This document shows, piece after piece, positions 1 through 8,911 of a DNA stretch of 64,000 nt; positions within the stretch are counted from its first letter, which is position 1, and each line of letters starts with the position of its first letter. The translations under genes were made by a program, and so were the position numbers. Source of the stretch: Curtobacterium flaccumfaciens pv. betae (lineage in GTDB: Bacteria; Actinomycetota; Actinomycetes; Actinomycetales; Microbacteriaceae). The stretch lies in the NCBI RefSeq assembly GCF_026241855.1, contig NZ_JAPJDC010000001.1:186001-250000 (forward strand). The letters run 5' to 3'. The notes under the pieces were generated by a model that saw only the letters and a program-made list of their open reading frames with translations, was not told the origin of the DNA and did no database searches.

Positions 1-162
1 GAGGATCTTCGTGGTGGTCATCGTCCCGTCGTCGGCGACGGCGGGCACGTCGACGGTGTCCGCTCGGTCCCCACCTGCGAGGGCCGCGGCGTACTCGATC
101 ACGGCGTCGGCAACGTCGTCACCGACCAGGATCGTGGTGGCGTCGTAGTGGATGTGCTTCAT
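1..162 (-). CDS. Hypothetical protein, 3' end outside window
   Basis: The first 54 codons of a minus-strand gene are present; the rest lies beyond the left edge. The ATG (complement of 160-162) has a good ribosome binding site, GGAAGGAG, just upstream. The N-terminus begins MKHIHYDATTILVGDD and continues as an acidic, Ala/Asp-rich stretch with no membrane segment or signal peptide. I do not recognise a family. It precedes nothing obvious in an operon within the window. Confidence 0.6.
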   Translation of the reverse strand, partial: MKHIHYDATTILVGDDVADAVIEYAAALAGGDRADTVDVPAVADDGTMTTTKIL

Positions 163-211
163 CGCGTACTCCTTCCCGAACCCATACAAACGCGCGGCGC
201 GGGAACGGGCT

Positions 212-742
212 TCAGGTTGACCGCTGCACGCGGTGGTCCGGGTCCGGGGATTCCAGGGCGTTCCACACGTCCGCCCAGATCAGCTCGAAGTCGACGGGGC
301 GGATGCGGTCGGCCCGGAGCGCCTGCTCCAGGATCGACAGCGCGTCCAGGGAGCCGGTGAGCAGACGTTCGTCGCCGTGGACCTCGCGGCGGCCGTCGCC
401 CAGGAACGTCGTCACGGTGACGGACCGCACCCGCGGTCGCAGCGCGCGGGTGGCGCGGGCGAGGACCGCGAAGCCGCCGCCGTAGAGGAGCAGCGCGGTG
501 GTCGTGCCGACTGCGGGGACCGAGACGGCGAGCACCAGGGCAGCGAGGGCGACGACCGCCCCGACGGCCGGCCAGACGTGCCAGGCGCGCAGCAGCAGGC
601 GCTCGCCGGTGGTCGTGCCGGGCGGGAACACGACGAGGGTCCGCGAGCTCCACAGCGTCCGCCCGACGGGTCGGATCGTGTACCGGCCCCACAGGTGGGT
701 GCCGTCGAGCAGCCGGGTGCGGACCGGCAGCGTCGTGGTCAT
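212..742 (-). CDS. Small membrane protein of unknown function
   Basis: The 176-residue product starts MTTTLPVRTRLLDG. An N-terminal cytoplasmic part of about 55 residues is followed by two adjacent hydrophobic segments (about residues 57-100, rich in Val/Ala/Leu), then a basic turn and a soluble C-terminal domain ending in DPDHRVQRST. I chose the ATG at 742 because it overlaps the stop codon of the upstream gene as ATGA, a typical coupled start. Longer readings would run through the 21-bp repeats of that gene. No family was recognised with confidence. Together with its partner it forms a two-gene unit of unknown role. Confidence 0.7.
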   Translation of the reverse strand: MTTTLPVRTRLLDGTHLWGRYTIRPVGRTLWSSRTLVVFPPGTTTGERLLLRAWHVWPAVGAVVALAALVLAVSVPAVGTTTALLLYGGGFAVLARATRALRPRVRSVTVTTFLGDGRREVHGDERLLTGSLDALSILEQALRADRIRPVDFELIWADVWNALESPDPDHRVQRST

Positions 743-1326
743 CGATCGCCCGGCGCGAGTTCCGCGCGCACCGGCGCGAGTTCCGCGCGCACCGGCGCGA
801 GTTCCGCCCGGACCGGCTCGACGACGTCGCGGTGCCGGACGGTCGCCAGGCACGGGAAGCAGACCAGGTCGCCTTCGCGGACGTCGGCGGGCAACGGAGC
901 CGGGAGGCGGTGGAACGGACCGTCGGCCTGACCGTCACAGCGGGTGACGACGTACATCGGGGAGAGGGGAGCGGTGCTCCGGCGTCCGATCAGGCGCACC
1001 TGGTCGAGCACGGCGCAGGTCGGCAGGACGGCGTCGAGTTCCAGGAGCACCACCCCGGTGCGCGGTCGCCGCACACGGGTGACCGCCGCGACGGCGACGC
1101 TCACGTCGCGGGGTGCCCAGCCGCGCGGGCGGTACCGGGGCGGGGACTGCTCGGCGGTGTGCACGGTCGGGGTGCCGGTGAGGTCGGCGAGCCGGACCAT
1201 CGAGATCGCCGAGACCAGCAGGTCGTCGGTGGTCGCGACGGTGTGTGCCGGCCAGAGGAACGGGTCCATCGGATCGGGGAGCGACGCACGGAGCGTCGGC
1301 ATGATCGCAGTCAGTGTCACGACCAC
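739..1326 (-). CDS. Hypothetical protein with C-terminal VRAELAP heptad repeats
   Basis: A 195-residue soluble protein with a GTG start. The C-terminus contains three copies of the heptapeptide VRAELAP followed by GDR, encoded by 21-bp tandem repeats. The middle has a CFPCL dicysteine motif and an earlier TRCDG, but no clear zinc knuckle. The stop overlaps the next gene's ATG (ATGA), so the pair is translationally coupled. An internal ATG at 1302 is a possible alternative start (MPTLRAS), since no strong Shine-Dalgarno precedes 1326. I do not recognise the family. Confidence 0.6.
   Translation of the reverse strand: MVVTLTAIMPTLRASLPDPMDPFLWPAHTVATTDDLLVSAISMVRLADLTGTPTVHTAEQSPPRYRPRGWAPRDVSVAVAAVTRVRRPRTGVVLLELDAVLPTCAVLDQVRLIGRRSTAPLSPMYVVTRCDGQADGPFHRLPAPLPADVREGDLVCFPCLATVRHRDVVEPVRAELAPVRAELAPVRAELAPGDR
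751..813. repeat. Three tandem 21-bp repeats inside coding sequence
   Basis: The unit cggcgcgagttccgcgcgcac plus variants occurs three times. Units 1 and 2 (751-771, 772-792) are identical and unit 3 (793-813) differs at a few bases. The period keeps frame and encodes VRAELAP three times. The array ends 9 bp from the start of the next gene, so changes in copy number would alter the spacing of nothing but the protein tail. Confidence 0.9.
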
Positions 1327-1405
1327 ACGCTCTCGCGGGCTCGGACAGCGCGGAAGGCCTCCTGACGGAACCCCTACGGCCGGCGCCGGAGTCCTGACCG
1401 AGCGC

Positions 1406-1999
1406 TCACCGGCGGGTGGCCGAGCGCAGGGCTGCGGTCCACCCGAGGGAGATCACGCCGGCGCCGATCAGGGTCTTCACCACACCACCGAGGACGAACG
1501 GGTAGAGCCCGTACTGCAGGGTCTGCTGCAGGTCGAGGCCGAGTGCCACCGCGAGCCAGGCCATCCCGGCGACGAAGGTGACGACGGTGCCGAGGGCGAA
1601 GGACAGCAGCGCGTTCCGCAGCGGGCGGTCGCCGAATCGTTCGGCGACCCAGCCGACCAGGGCCGCGGCGGCGACGAAGCCGACGATGTACCCGCCCGAG
1701 GGGCCGACGAGCACGCCGACCCCGGCCGAACCGTCCGCGAAGACCGGCAGCCCGACGACACCGAGCAGTGCGTAGACGAGCATCGACAGGGCACCGCGAC
1801 GGGCACCGAGGGCACTGCCGACGAGCAGCACGGCCAGGGTCTGCCCGGTGATCGGGACGGGCCAGATCGGCACGGACACCTGCGCGGTACCGGCGGTCAG
1901 CAGTGCGCCGCCGAGGACCAGCGCGGTGCTGACGACAGCGGTGCGGGGGAGCAGCGCGTCGGCGAGCGGACGGTGTGCGGCGGGGGTGATCGTGGTCAT
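1406..1999 (-). CDS. bioY: BioY, biotin-specific S component of an ECF transporter
   Basis: A 197-residue, six-segment membrane protein. It has the BioY hallmarks, including PIWPVPITGQTLAVLL near residue 50 and GPSGGYIVGF near residue 105. BioY binds biotin at the membrane and works alone or with shared EcfA/EcfT energising subunits, which are not in this window. The ATG at 1999 has AAGGAG upstream and lies 30 bp after the TetR stop, on the same strand as the biotin-dependent carboxylase operon. The sensible inference is that the cell raises biotin uptake together with the biotin enzyme encoded upstream. Length is normal for the family. Confidence 0.93.
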   Translation of the reverse strand: MTTITPAAHRPLADALLPRTAVVSTALVLGGALLTAGTAQVSVPIWPVPITGQTLAVLLVGSALGARRGALSMLVYALLGVVGLPVFADGSAGVGVLVGPSGGYIVGFVAAAALVGWVAERFGDRPLRNALLSFALGTVVTFVAGMAWLAVALGLDLQQTLQYGLYPFVLGGVVKTLIGAGVISLGWTAALRSATRR

Positions 2000-2029
2000 G
2001 GTGACTCCTTGCAGAGGGGAGAGGGAGGG

Positions 2030-2722
2030 TCAGACCGCGACGGCGGCCAGCAGGGACTCGGCGTCGCGCCGGGCCCCGTCCACGGCGGCGGTGTCGAGGC
2101 CGCAGGCGCGCAGGCAGGTCGCGACGAGGGCGTCGCGGTCGGCGTCCTGCACGGGGCCGGACCGGCGGAGCTGGATGACGGTCTCGGTGATCTGGATGAG
2201 CACGGCACCGAGGCGCGACGGCGAGACACCGGCGGCGACGTCCGGGGCGGCAGCGCGCGAGCCGAGGCGCCCGTAGGCCTCCTGCAGTTCGACCCGCTCG
2301 GCCCGGAACCCGTCGTAGCGCTCGCCCTGCACCTCGGGCAGCAGGTACAGCGTGCCGATGTTGTGCGGTGTGCGGGCGAGGGTGTCCACGTCGGCGACGA
2401 CCAGCGCGGCGAGGGCACCGGCTGCCGAGGCCGACTCCGGCACGAGCTGCTCGAGGCCGCGGACCAGCTCGAGGCTCGGGCGCACCGAGGTCGTGAGCAG
2501 CTCGACGAGCATGTCGTCCTTGCCGGCGAAGTGGTAGTACAGCGAGGCCTGCCGGATCCCGACCCGTTCGGCGATCGCCCGGGTCGAGGTCGCGCTGATG
2601 CCGTTCTCGACGAACAGCGCGGCGGCGGCGTCGAGGATCTGGTCGCGCGGGCTCAGCGCGGAGTCGGCGTTCGGCACGACCCGCGGCCGCCCGGGGCGCA
2701 CGGGCCGGTCGTCGGGGGACAT
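2030..2722 (-). CDS. TetR-family regulator of the urea/guanidine carboxylase operon
   Basis: A 230-residue protein with a TetR-type helix-turn-helix at about residues 25-70 (DQILDAAAALFVENG ... RQASLYYHFAGKDD) and an all-alpha ligand-binding half. The ATG at 2722 follows the allophanate hydrolase stop by 26 bp, so it is the regulatory gene of the same transcript. TetR proteins commonly bind short perfect palindromes; the best candidate operator is the 20-bp palindrome ahead of the permease at 11416-11435. Repression relieved by the substrate is the likely mode. The ligand cannot be read from the sequence. Confidence 0.85.
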   Translation of the reverse strand: MSPDDRPVRPGRPRVVPNADSALSPRDQILDAAAALFVENGISATSTRAIAERVGIRQASLYYHFAGKDDMLVELLTTSVRPSLELVRGLEQLVPESASAAGALAALVVADVDTLARTPHNIGTLYLLPEVQGERYDGFRAERVELQEAYGRLGSRAAAPDVAAGVSPSRLGAVLIQITETVIQLRRSGPVQDADRDALVATCLRACGLDTAAVDGARRDAESLLAAVAV

Positions 2723-2748
2723 GCCCCCATCCTGACAGCCGGTGTCCG

Positions 2749-4515
2749 TCACGACTGCTCCCGGTACGCGCGCCAGCCGCCGTGGTGGGTGATGTCCTCG
2801 GCCCCCTGGACCGCGAACGGCTCGACCAGGAACCCGGTGACCTCGGTGCCGTCGTCGAGCGCCACGGTGCCGATCGCCATCGGTGCCGGCAGGGCCGCGA
2901 CGAAGGTGCCGAAGCCGGCGGCGGGCAGGCGCCAGACCTCCCCGACGATGCCCGAGCCCGAGCCCGAGCCCGAGCCCGGCGCAGCAGCGCCGGACGTGAC
3001 CGGACCCACGCGGACCAACCCGGGCTTGGGCGGCACCGTGTCGAGGGCGTACAGCCGGTAGTCGGACGCGGTGCGGGCCTCCCGGACGAACGATCCGCCG
3101 GACGCGACCAGCTGTCCGTTCAGCGGCTGACCGCGCAGGTGCGCCCCGACGACCAGCAGGTCGACGGTCGGGGCGGCGAACGCGGCCGCCAACGCCGCCA
3201 GGCGCCGGTCGGTGAACGCCGGACCGGTGAGCATGACGCCGAACGGCAGCCCGTCGACGAAGCCCGCTGGCACCGCGAGCGAGGCCATGTCGAGCAGGTT
3301 CGCGAAGTTCGTGAACCGACCCATCCGGCTGTTCGCGCCGATCGGGTCGGCCGCGACCTGCTCGAGCGTCGGGTGCCACGTCGTCGTCGGGGTGAGCAGG
3401 GCGGTCGTGCCCTCGAGTGCGGCGCGACCCGCTGCCCCGAACGCGTCGAGCCGTTCCTGGTCGGCGAAGAGCTCCGCGGCGGTCGGTCGTGCGCCACCGA
3501 GCACGATCGCGGCGACCGACGGATCGAGGTCGGCACCGACCTCGTCGCGGTGGGCCTCGATGTGGGCACCGACGGCCGCGTACCGCTCCGCGACGAACGC
3601 GCCGTCGTAGAGCAGCGACGCGGCGTCGAGCAGGGGTGCGATGTCGACCTCGACCACCTGGTGTCCGAGCGCACGGAACCGGTCGACTGCCGCGGCGAAC
3701 GGCTCGGCCCAGCCGGGTGCGAGCCCCTCGAGCTGTGACGGGAGCGGCACCGCGATGCGCGGGACGGCGGGCAGGTCGGCGAGGGCGAGGTCGGGCCGCG
3801 CGAGTGGGTCGACGCCGTCCGGGCCGGCCATCAGCTCGGCCGCCGTGCGCGCCAGGTCGAGCGACCGGGCGAACACCGTGACGCAGTCCTGCGACCGGCA
3901 GGCGGGGACGACGCCCGTGTTCGGCACGAGCCCCTTCGTCGGCTTCACCCCGACCAGGTTGCCGAGCGCGGCGGGCACCCGGCCGGACCCGGCGGTGTCG
4001 GTGCCGAGCGCGAAGTCGACGATGCCCAGGGCGACCGCCGTGGCGGAACCGCTCGACGAACCGCCGGAGATCCGCGTCGGGTCCCAGGCGTTCCGGACCG
4101 CGCCGAACGGCGAGCGGGTGCCGACCAGGCCGGTGGCGAACTGGTCGAGGTTCGTCTTGCCGACGACGACGGCGCCGGCGGCGCGCAGCCGGGCGACGGC
4201 GGTGGCGTCGGCTGCGGGGTCGTGGGCGTAGGAACGGGCGGCGGCGGTGGTGGGCAGGCCGGCGACGTCGATGTTGTCCTTCACGGCGAACAGCAGGCCG
4301 GCCAGGGGCAGGGACGGGTCGACGGCTTCGGCCTCCGCCAGCACGTCGGCGCGGTCACGCAGCGTGATCCAGACCTCGGGCCGGTCGACGGCGTCGATGC
4401 GGGCGAAGGCGTCACGGACGCGGGCCGCGGCGGACGTCGTGGCGGCCCCGCTGGCGGCGGTCGGGCCGGCGCTCGCCGCGCTCGTCCCGCTCACGCCGGC
4501 GCTCGTCCCGCTCAC
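2749..4515 (-). CDS. atzF: Allophanate hydrolase
   Basis: A 588-residue amidase-signature enzyme that hydrolyses allophanate to ammonia and CO2 (EC 3.5.1.54), the last step of urea or guanidine breakdown by carboxylation. The catalytic Lys lies at about residue 79 (FAVKDNIDV), the Gly/Ser loop GGSSSGSA at about 151-158, and the nucleophile Ser in DTAGSGR at about 177. The C-terminal 120 residues match the extra domain of AtzF-type enzymes. Two oddities: a (Gly-Ser) linker of about nine residues encoded by a hexanucleotide repeat at 2951-2980, and a duplicated start region (VSGTSAG then VSGTSAA). The GTG start overlaps the carboxylase stop as GTGA; the second GTG, 21 bp downstream, is an alternative start. 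Confidence 0.95.
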   Translation of the reverse strand: MSGTSAGVSGTSAASAGPTAASGAATTSAAARVRDAFARIDAVDRPEVWITLRDRADVLAEAEAVDPSLPLAGLLFAVKDNIDVAGLPTTAAARSYAHDPAADATAVARLRAAGAVVVGKTNLDQFATGLVGTRSPFGAVRNAWDPTRISGGSSSGSATAVALGIVDFALGTDTAGSGRVPAALGNLVGVKPTKGLVPNTGVVPACRSQDCVTVFARSLDLARTAAELMAGPDGVDPLARPDLALADLPAVPRIAVPLPSQLEGLAPGWAEPFAAAVDRFRALGHQVVEVDIAPLLDAASLLYDGAFVAERYAAVGAHIEAHRDEVGADLDPSVAAIVLGGARPTAAELFADQERLDAFGAAGRAALEGTTALLTPTTTWHPTLEQVAADPIGANSRMGRFTNFANLLDMASLAVPAGFVDGLPFGVMLTGPAFTDRRLAALAAAFAAPTVDLLVVGAHLRGQPLNGQLVASGGSFVREARTASDYRLYALDTVPPKPGLVRVGPVTSGAAAPGSGSGSGSGIVGEVWRLPAAGFGTFVAALPAPMAIGTVALDDGTEVTGFLVEPFAVQGAEDITHHGGWRAYREQS

Positions 4516-7500
4516 GCTGCCGCTCCGATCGCCGCGAGGACCTGCCCCGGCGCGACCTGGTCACCCGGCTTGATGTACACCTCGAGCACGTGGCCCGGCA
4601 CCGGTGCGTGCACCATCGACTCCATCTTCATCGCCTCCACGGCCAGCAGCTTCTGCCCCTCGTCTACGCGGTCACCCGGGCGGACGTCCACCTGCCACAC
4701 GGTCGAGGTGAAGGGGGCGTACACGGCGGTCGACCCCTCGGGCACGGTCACGGCGTCGGCCACCGCGGCGGCCGGTTCGTCACGGACGTCGAACTCGCCC
4801 GATGCACGCCACCGCTCTTTCTCCTCGCCGAACGCCTGTGCCTGCTGCGCCCGGAAGTCCGCGATGGACCCGGCGTTGTCGGCCAGGAACCGGTTGTACG
4901 ATGCGATCGAGAACTCGCCCTCGACGGTCTCGAACGAGCCCCGTCCGGCGTCCGTCTCGGCGCGCAGCTCGAGCAGCTCGTCCGCACCGACCGGGTACCA
5001 CTCGATCCGGTCGAAGAACCGCAGCGCCCACGGGTTCTCCTGGAACAGCCCGCCGCGGCGGAACCGGTTCCAGATCTGCACGGTGCGGCCGACGAACTGG
5101 TAGCCGCCCGGACCCTCCATGCCGTAGATGCACAGGTACGCGCCGCCGATGCCGACGGAGTTCTCGGCGGTCCAGGTTCGGGCCGGGTTGTACTTCGTCG
5201 TGACCAGGCGGTGCCGGGGGTCGAGCGGGGTCGCGACCGGGGCGCCGAGGTACACGTCGCCCAGGCCGAGCACCAGGTAGCTCGCGTCGAACACGGTGCG
5301 GAAGACGTCGTCGACGCTGTCGAGCCCGTTGATGCGACGGATGAACTCGATGTTCCACGGGGTCCACGGGGCGTCGTTCCGCACGCCGTTCATGTACCGT
5401 TCGATCGCCAGCCGGGTGGCCGGGTCGTCCCACGACAGCGGCAGCTTCACGGTGCGCGACGGCACGACGAGCTGGTCGGTCGGCGGGATCTCGTCCTCGA
5501 GCTCGCGGAGCAGCCCCGCCACGTCGCGCGCCTTGAGCACGGACGCGTCGGTGTGCACCTGCAGCGAGCGGATGCCCGGCGTGACGTCGAGGATCCCCTT
5601 CGGCGTGTGCTCCTGCAGCTTCGTCATGAGCGCGTGCACGCGCATTCGCAGCGCGATGTCGAGGGTCATGTCGCCGTACTCCACGAGCACGTTGTCGTCG
5701 CCGTCGCGTCGGTACGCGACGCTCGGCCGCCCGTCGGTCGCGTCCAGGCGGGCGATCACGCCGTCGTCGCCGTCGCCTCCGGTGCGCGGCACCGTCCTGG
5801 AGGCCCGGCGTGCGTCGAGCGCGGCGGCGTCGGCTTCGCGGACGGGGACGAACCGGACAGTGTCACCCGGTCGGAGCTGGCCCAGCTTCCACAGGTCGCC
5901 GCTGGCGACCACGGCGGGGCAGACGAAGCCGCCGAGCGACGGCCCGTCCGGTCCGAGGATGATCGGGGTGTCCCCGGTGAAGTCGATCGCACCGACCGCG
6001 TACGGGGTGTCGTGGATGTTCGACGGGTGCAGACCGGCCTCGCCGCCGTCGGTCCGCGCCCACTCCGGCCGCGGGCCGATGAGCCGGATGCCGGTGCGCG
6101 CCGAGTTGTGGTGCACGGCGTAGTCGGTGGCGTAGAAGACGTCGAGGTCGGCACGGGTGAAGAAGTCCGGCGCGGCGTGCGGCCCCTCGGTGACGGCGAT
6201 CTCCCACGCGTCGGTCAGCGCGGTGCGGCGGTCGGCCGGGGTCGGGCCGCCCACCAGGCCCAGACGGGTTCCGGACGGGAACGCCGGGTGCGGGGCGTCC
6301 GAGTCCGGGGAGCCCGGGCGCAGGACGTCGCCGGCGAGCAGGGCCCGACCGGCGTGACCGCCGAAGCCACCGAGCGTGAAGGTCGCGGTCGAGCAGAGGT
6401 AGGTCGGCACGTCGAAACCGCCCCGGACCGCCAGGTAGGTGCGGAGGCCCGGACCGGGGGCCGTGCCGATCGCCAGGGTCTGGCCGGCGCCGACCTCGAC
6501 GGGCTCCCACAGCGCCACGGGTTCGCCGTCGAGGGTGACCGGTGCCGGCGCACCCGTGAGCGCGACCACCGCGGCGGCCGAGAACCGGAGTGTCGGGCCG
6601 GTGGCGGTGACCTCGAGCGCGGGGGCACCGTCCGGGTTGCCCACGGCGCGGTTCGCCTCGGCGAAGGACGCCGCGTCGAACGGGCCGCTCGGCGGGACGC
6701 CCACCTGCCAGTACCCGACCCGGCCGGGCAGGTCCTGGATCATCGTCATGGTGCCCGGGGCGACGACGTCGATGCGCGGGTCCGGGTCCTCGGTCGCGTC
6801 GAGCGTCGAGGTGGAGTGCGTGGCGGTGCGGAGCTCGAGGTCGTCGGTCAGCGCGCGGAGGAGCCCGGTGTTCGTGACGATGCCGTCGATGCGGGTGGCC
6901 GCGAGTCCGTCGCGCAGCAGGTCGAGCGCGTCGTCGCGGGTCTCCCCGGTGGCGATCACCTTGGCGAGCATCGGGTCGTAGAACGCGGACACCTCGGAGC
7001 CGGTCTCGACCCAGCCGTCGACGCGGATGCCGGTGCGCTCGCCGGATGCCGTGGTCGCGCTCGGGAACACGGCCTGGGTGACGAGGCCGCTCGAGGGCAG
7101 CGAGCCCTTCGCCGGGTCCTCGGCGTAGACGCGGGCCTCGACGGCGTGGCCGTTCGGGGTCCAGGTGCGGTCGAACACGTCGGGGTCGATGCCGGCGGCA
7201 CCGTCGCGGGCCAGGCGGAGCATGAGCTCGACGAGGTCGACGCCGAACACTTCCTCGGTGACCGGGTGCTCGACCTGCAGGCGGGTGTTCACCTCGAGGA
7301 ACGACGCCTCTTCGCGCACCGGGTCGTAGACGAACTCGACGGTGCCGGCACTGCGGTACCCGACGCTCTCGGCCAGGCGGCGGGCGGACGCGTGCAGCTC
7401 GGCGCGGACGTGCTCGGGGAGTGCCGGTGCCGGGGCTTCCTCGATGACCTTCTGGTTGCGGCGCTGCAGGGAGCAGTCGCGGTCGCCGATCACCGCGACG

Positions 7501-8210
7501 CGGCCCTCGCCGTCGCCGAAGAGCTGGACCTCGACGTGCCGGGCGGGCCGGACCAGCCGCTCGAGGAAGATGCCGGCCGACCCGAAGTTCGCGGTCGCCA
7601 GGCGGACGACGCTCGTGTACGCCTCGCGGACCTCGGCGAGGGTCGAGCAGGCCTGCATGCCGATCCCGCCGCCGCCCCCGGTGGCCTTGAGCATGACGGG
7701 CAGCCCGATGCGCTCGGCCTCGGCCACGGCGTCGTCGATGCTGGCGAGCAGCCCGGTGCCGGCGAGCATCGGGACCCCGGCGGCGGCGGCCAGCTCGCGG
7801 GCGGTGTGCTTCGCGCCGAACCGGACGATCTGGTCGGCGGTCGGCCCGACGAACCGGATGCCGGCGTCCTCGCAGGCCCGGGCGAAGTCGGTGTTCTCGG
7901 ACAGGAACCCGTAGCCGGGGTGCACGAGTCCGGCGCCGGTGTCCTTCGCGGCCTGCACCACGGCGTCGATGCGCAGGTACGAGTCGCGGGCGGGTGCCGG
8001 ACCGAGCCGGACCGTGGTGTCGGCCTCGCGGACGTGGGGTGCGGCGCGGTCGGCGTCGGAGTAGACGGCGACGGTGCGCATGCCGAGCGCCCCGGCGGAC
8101 CGGATGATGCGGCGGGCGATCTCACCGCGGTTCGCGACGAGGACGGTGTCGGAGCTGAGGGGGGTCTGGTTCACGGTGGCGGTCCCGGTGGGGTCGGGCG
8201 CGGCGGTCAC
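4512..8210 (-). CDS. uca: Biotin-dependent urea carboxylase or guanidine carboxylase
   Basis: The 1,232-residue protein has the full urea amidolyase carboxylase layout. Biotin carboxylase comes first (VLVANRGEIARR near residue 23, ATP loop GGGGGIG near 180), then a KipA-like domain (about 485-800), a KipI-like domain (about 830-1085), and a C-terminal biotinyl domain with EAMKME, the biotinylated Lys at about 1195. It carboxylates urea to allophanate (EC 6.3.4.6) or guanidine to carboxyguanidine. The GTG start overlaps the upstream stop (GTGA) and its own stop overlaps the atzF start, so the operon is tightly coupled. The two DUF1989 genes upstream favour guanidine as the true substrate, because those families were shown to form carboxyguanidine deiminase; the sequence alone does not settle it. 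Confidence 0.93.
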   Translation of the reverse strand: MTAAPDPTGTATVNQTPLSSDTVLVANRGEIARRIIRSAGALGMRTVAVYSDADRAAPHVREADTTVRLGPAPARDSYLRIDAVVQAAKDTGAGLVHPGYGFLSENTDFARACEDAGIRFVGPTADQIVRFGAKHTARELAAAAGVPMLAGTGLLASIDDAVAEAERIGLPVMLKATGGGGGIGMQACSTLAEVREAYTSVVRLATANFGSAGIFLERLVRPARHVEVQLFGDGEGRVAVIGDRDCSLQRRNQKVIEEAPAPALPEHVRAELHASARRLAESVGYRSAGTVEFVYDPVREEASFLEVNTRLQVEHPVTEEVFGVDLVELMLRLARDGAAGIDPDVFDRTWTPNGHAVEARVYAEDPAKGSLPSSGLVTQAVFPSATTASGERTGIRVDGWVETGSEVSAFYDPMLAKVIATGETRDDALDLLRDGLAATRIDGIVTNTGLLRALTDDLELRTATHSTSTLDATEDPDPRIDVVAPGTMTMIQDLPGRVGYWQVGVPPSGPFDAASFAEANRAVGNPDGAPALEVTATGPTLRFSAAAVVALTGAPAPVTLDGEPVALWEPVEVGAGQTLAIGTAPGPGLRTYLAVRGGFDVPTYLCSTATFTLGGFGGHAGRALLAGDVLRPGSPDSDAPHPAFPSGTRLGLVGGPTPADRRTALTDAWEIAVTEGPHAAPDFFTRADLDVFYATDYAVHHNSARTGIRLIGPRPEWARTDGGEAGLHPSNIHDTPYAVGAIDFTGDTPIILGPDGPSLGGFVCPAVVASGDLWKLGQLRPGDTVRFVPVREADAAALDARRASRTVPRTGGDGDDGVIARLDATDGRPSVAYRRDGDDNVLVEYGDMTLDIALRMRVHALMTKLQEHTPKGILDVTPGIRSLQVHTDASVLKARDVAGLLRELEDEIPPTDQLVVPSRTVKLPLSWDDPATRLAIERYMNGVRNDAPWTPWNIEFIRRINGLDSVDDVFRTVFDASYLVLGLGDVYLGAPVATPLDPRHRLVTTKYNPARTWTAENSVGIGGAYLCIYGMEGPGGYQFVGRTVQIWNRFRRGGLFQENPWALRFFDRIEWYPVGADELLELRAETDAGRGSFETVEGEFSIASYNRFLADNAGSIADFRAQQAQAFGEEKERWRASGEFDVRDEPAAAVADAVTVPEGSTAVYAPFTSTVWQVDVRPGDRVDEGQKLLAVEAMKMESMVHAPVPGHVLEVYIKPGDQVAPGQVLAAIGAAA

Positions 8211-8911
8211 GGCTGGACCACGATCATGCGCAGCGGTGTGCAGGAGAAGTCGTTGCAGGGGTTGTTCATCTGCGGGCAGTTCGAGACGACGACGAGCACG
8301 TCCCGCTCGGCCCGGATCGCGACCCGCTTGCCGGGGGCGCTCATGCCGTCGACGATCCCGAGGGCGCCGTCGGCCTCGACCGGCACGTTCATGAACCAGT
8401 TGAGGTTCGACACGATGTCGCGGGCACCGAGTCCGTGGCGGCCGGCCTCGGCCAGGAAGTTCTCGCGGCAGCCGTGCTGGTACCGGGTGTGGTGCCCGTA
8501 CCGCAGGGTGTTCGACTCCTTCGAGCACGCGCCGCCGATGGTGTCCTGCCGGTCGATCTCGTTCGCGACGACGGTCATCAGCGGGCGGCCCTCGTTCGAC
8601 ATCAGGACGGTGCCGGTCCGAACGTACGCGTTGCCCTGTGCGGCGAGGGTGTCCGGCACGCTGTACCGCTCGTCGGAGTCGTGGGCGTCGTAGAGCAGGC
8701 AGTCGGCGCTCTGGTTGCCGCCGACGTCGACGATGGTGAGCACCTCGCCGGCGCGGACCACGGCGGACCACGGCGCGAGCGGGGCGACCCGGTCGTCGCG
8801 GACCACGGTGCCCGGCACCAGGGACTCGCTCCAGTCGAGGGCGACGTCCGGGTCGTGGACGGCTCCGACCGGGACGGTCGAGGCGGGGGTGTGGGTCGTC
8901 GTGTCGGTCAT
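8207..8911 (-). CDS. DUF1989 protein, urea carboxylase-associated 2 / carboxyguanidine deiminase subunit
   Basis: A 234-residue protein of the DUF1989 family, one of the pair long called urea carboxylase-associated proteins. It carries the family core VGGNQSADCLLYDAHDSDER and a conserved cysteine-rich end with CSKESN, HGCREN, NCPQMNNPCNDFSC. Work on guanidine assimilation assigned such pairs as the two subunits of carboxyguanidine deiminase, which converts carboxyguanidine to allophanate plus ammonia. It starts at an ATG sharing one base with the upstream stop (TGATG) and overlaps the carboxylase GTG, so all three are translated in step. The exact subunit letter (CgdA or CgdB) is not certain. 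Confidence 0.88.
   Translation of the reverse strand: MTDTTTHTPASTVPVGAVHDPDVALDWSESLVPGTVVRDDRVAPLAPWSAVVRAGEVLTIVDVGGNQSADCLLYDAHDSDERYSVPDTLAAQGNAYVRTGTVLMSNEGRPLMTVVANEIDRQDTIGGACSKESNTLRYGHHTRYQHGCRENFLAEAGRHGLGARDIVSNLNWFMNVPVEADGALGIVDGMSAPGKRVAIRAERDVLVVVSNCPQMNNPCNDFSCTPLRMIVVQP

Noticed and set aside
4590..8693. Very long plus-strand open frame opposite the carboxylase gene
   Set aside because: It is an antisense shadow produced by GC-rich codons; the minus strand encodes a complete, conserved biotin enzyme.
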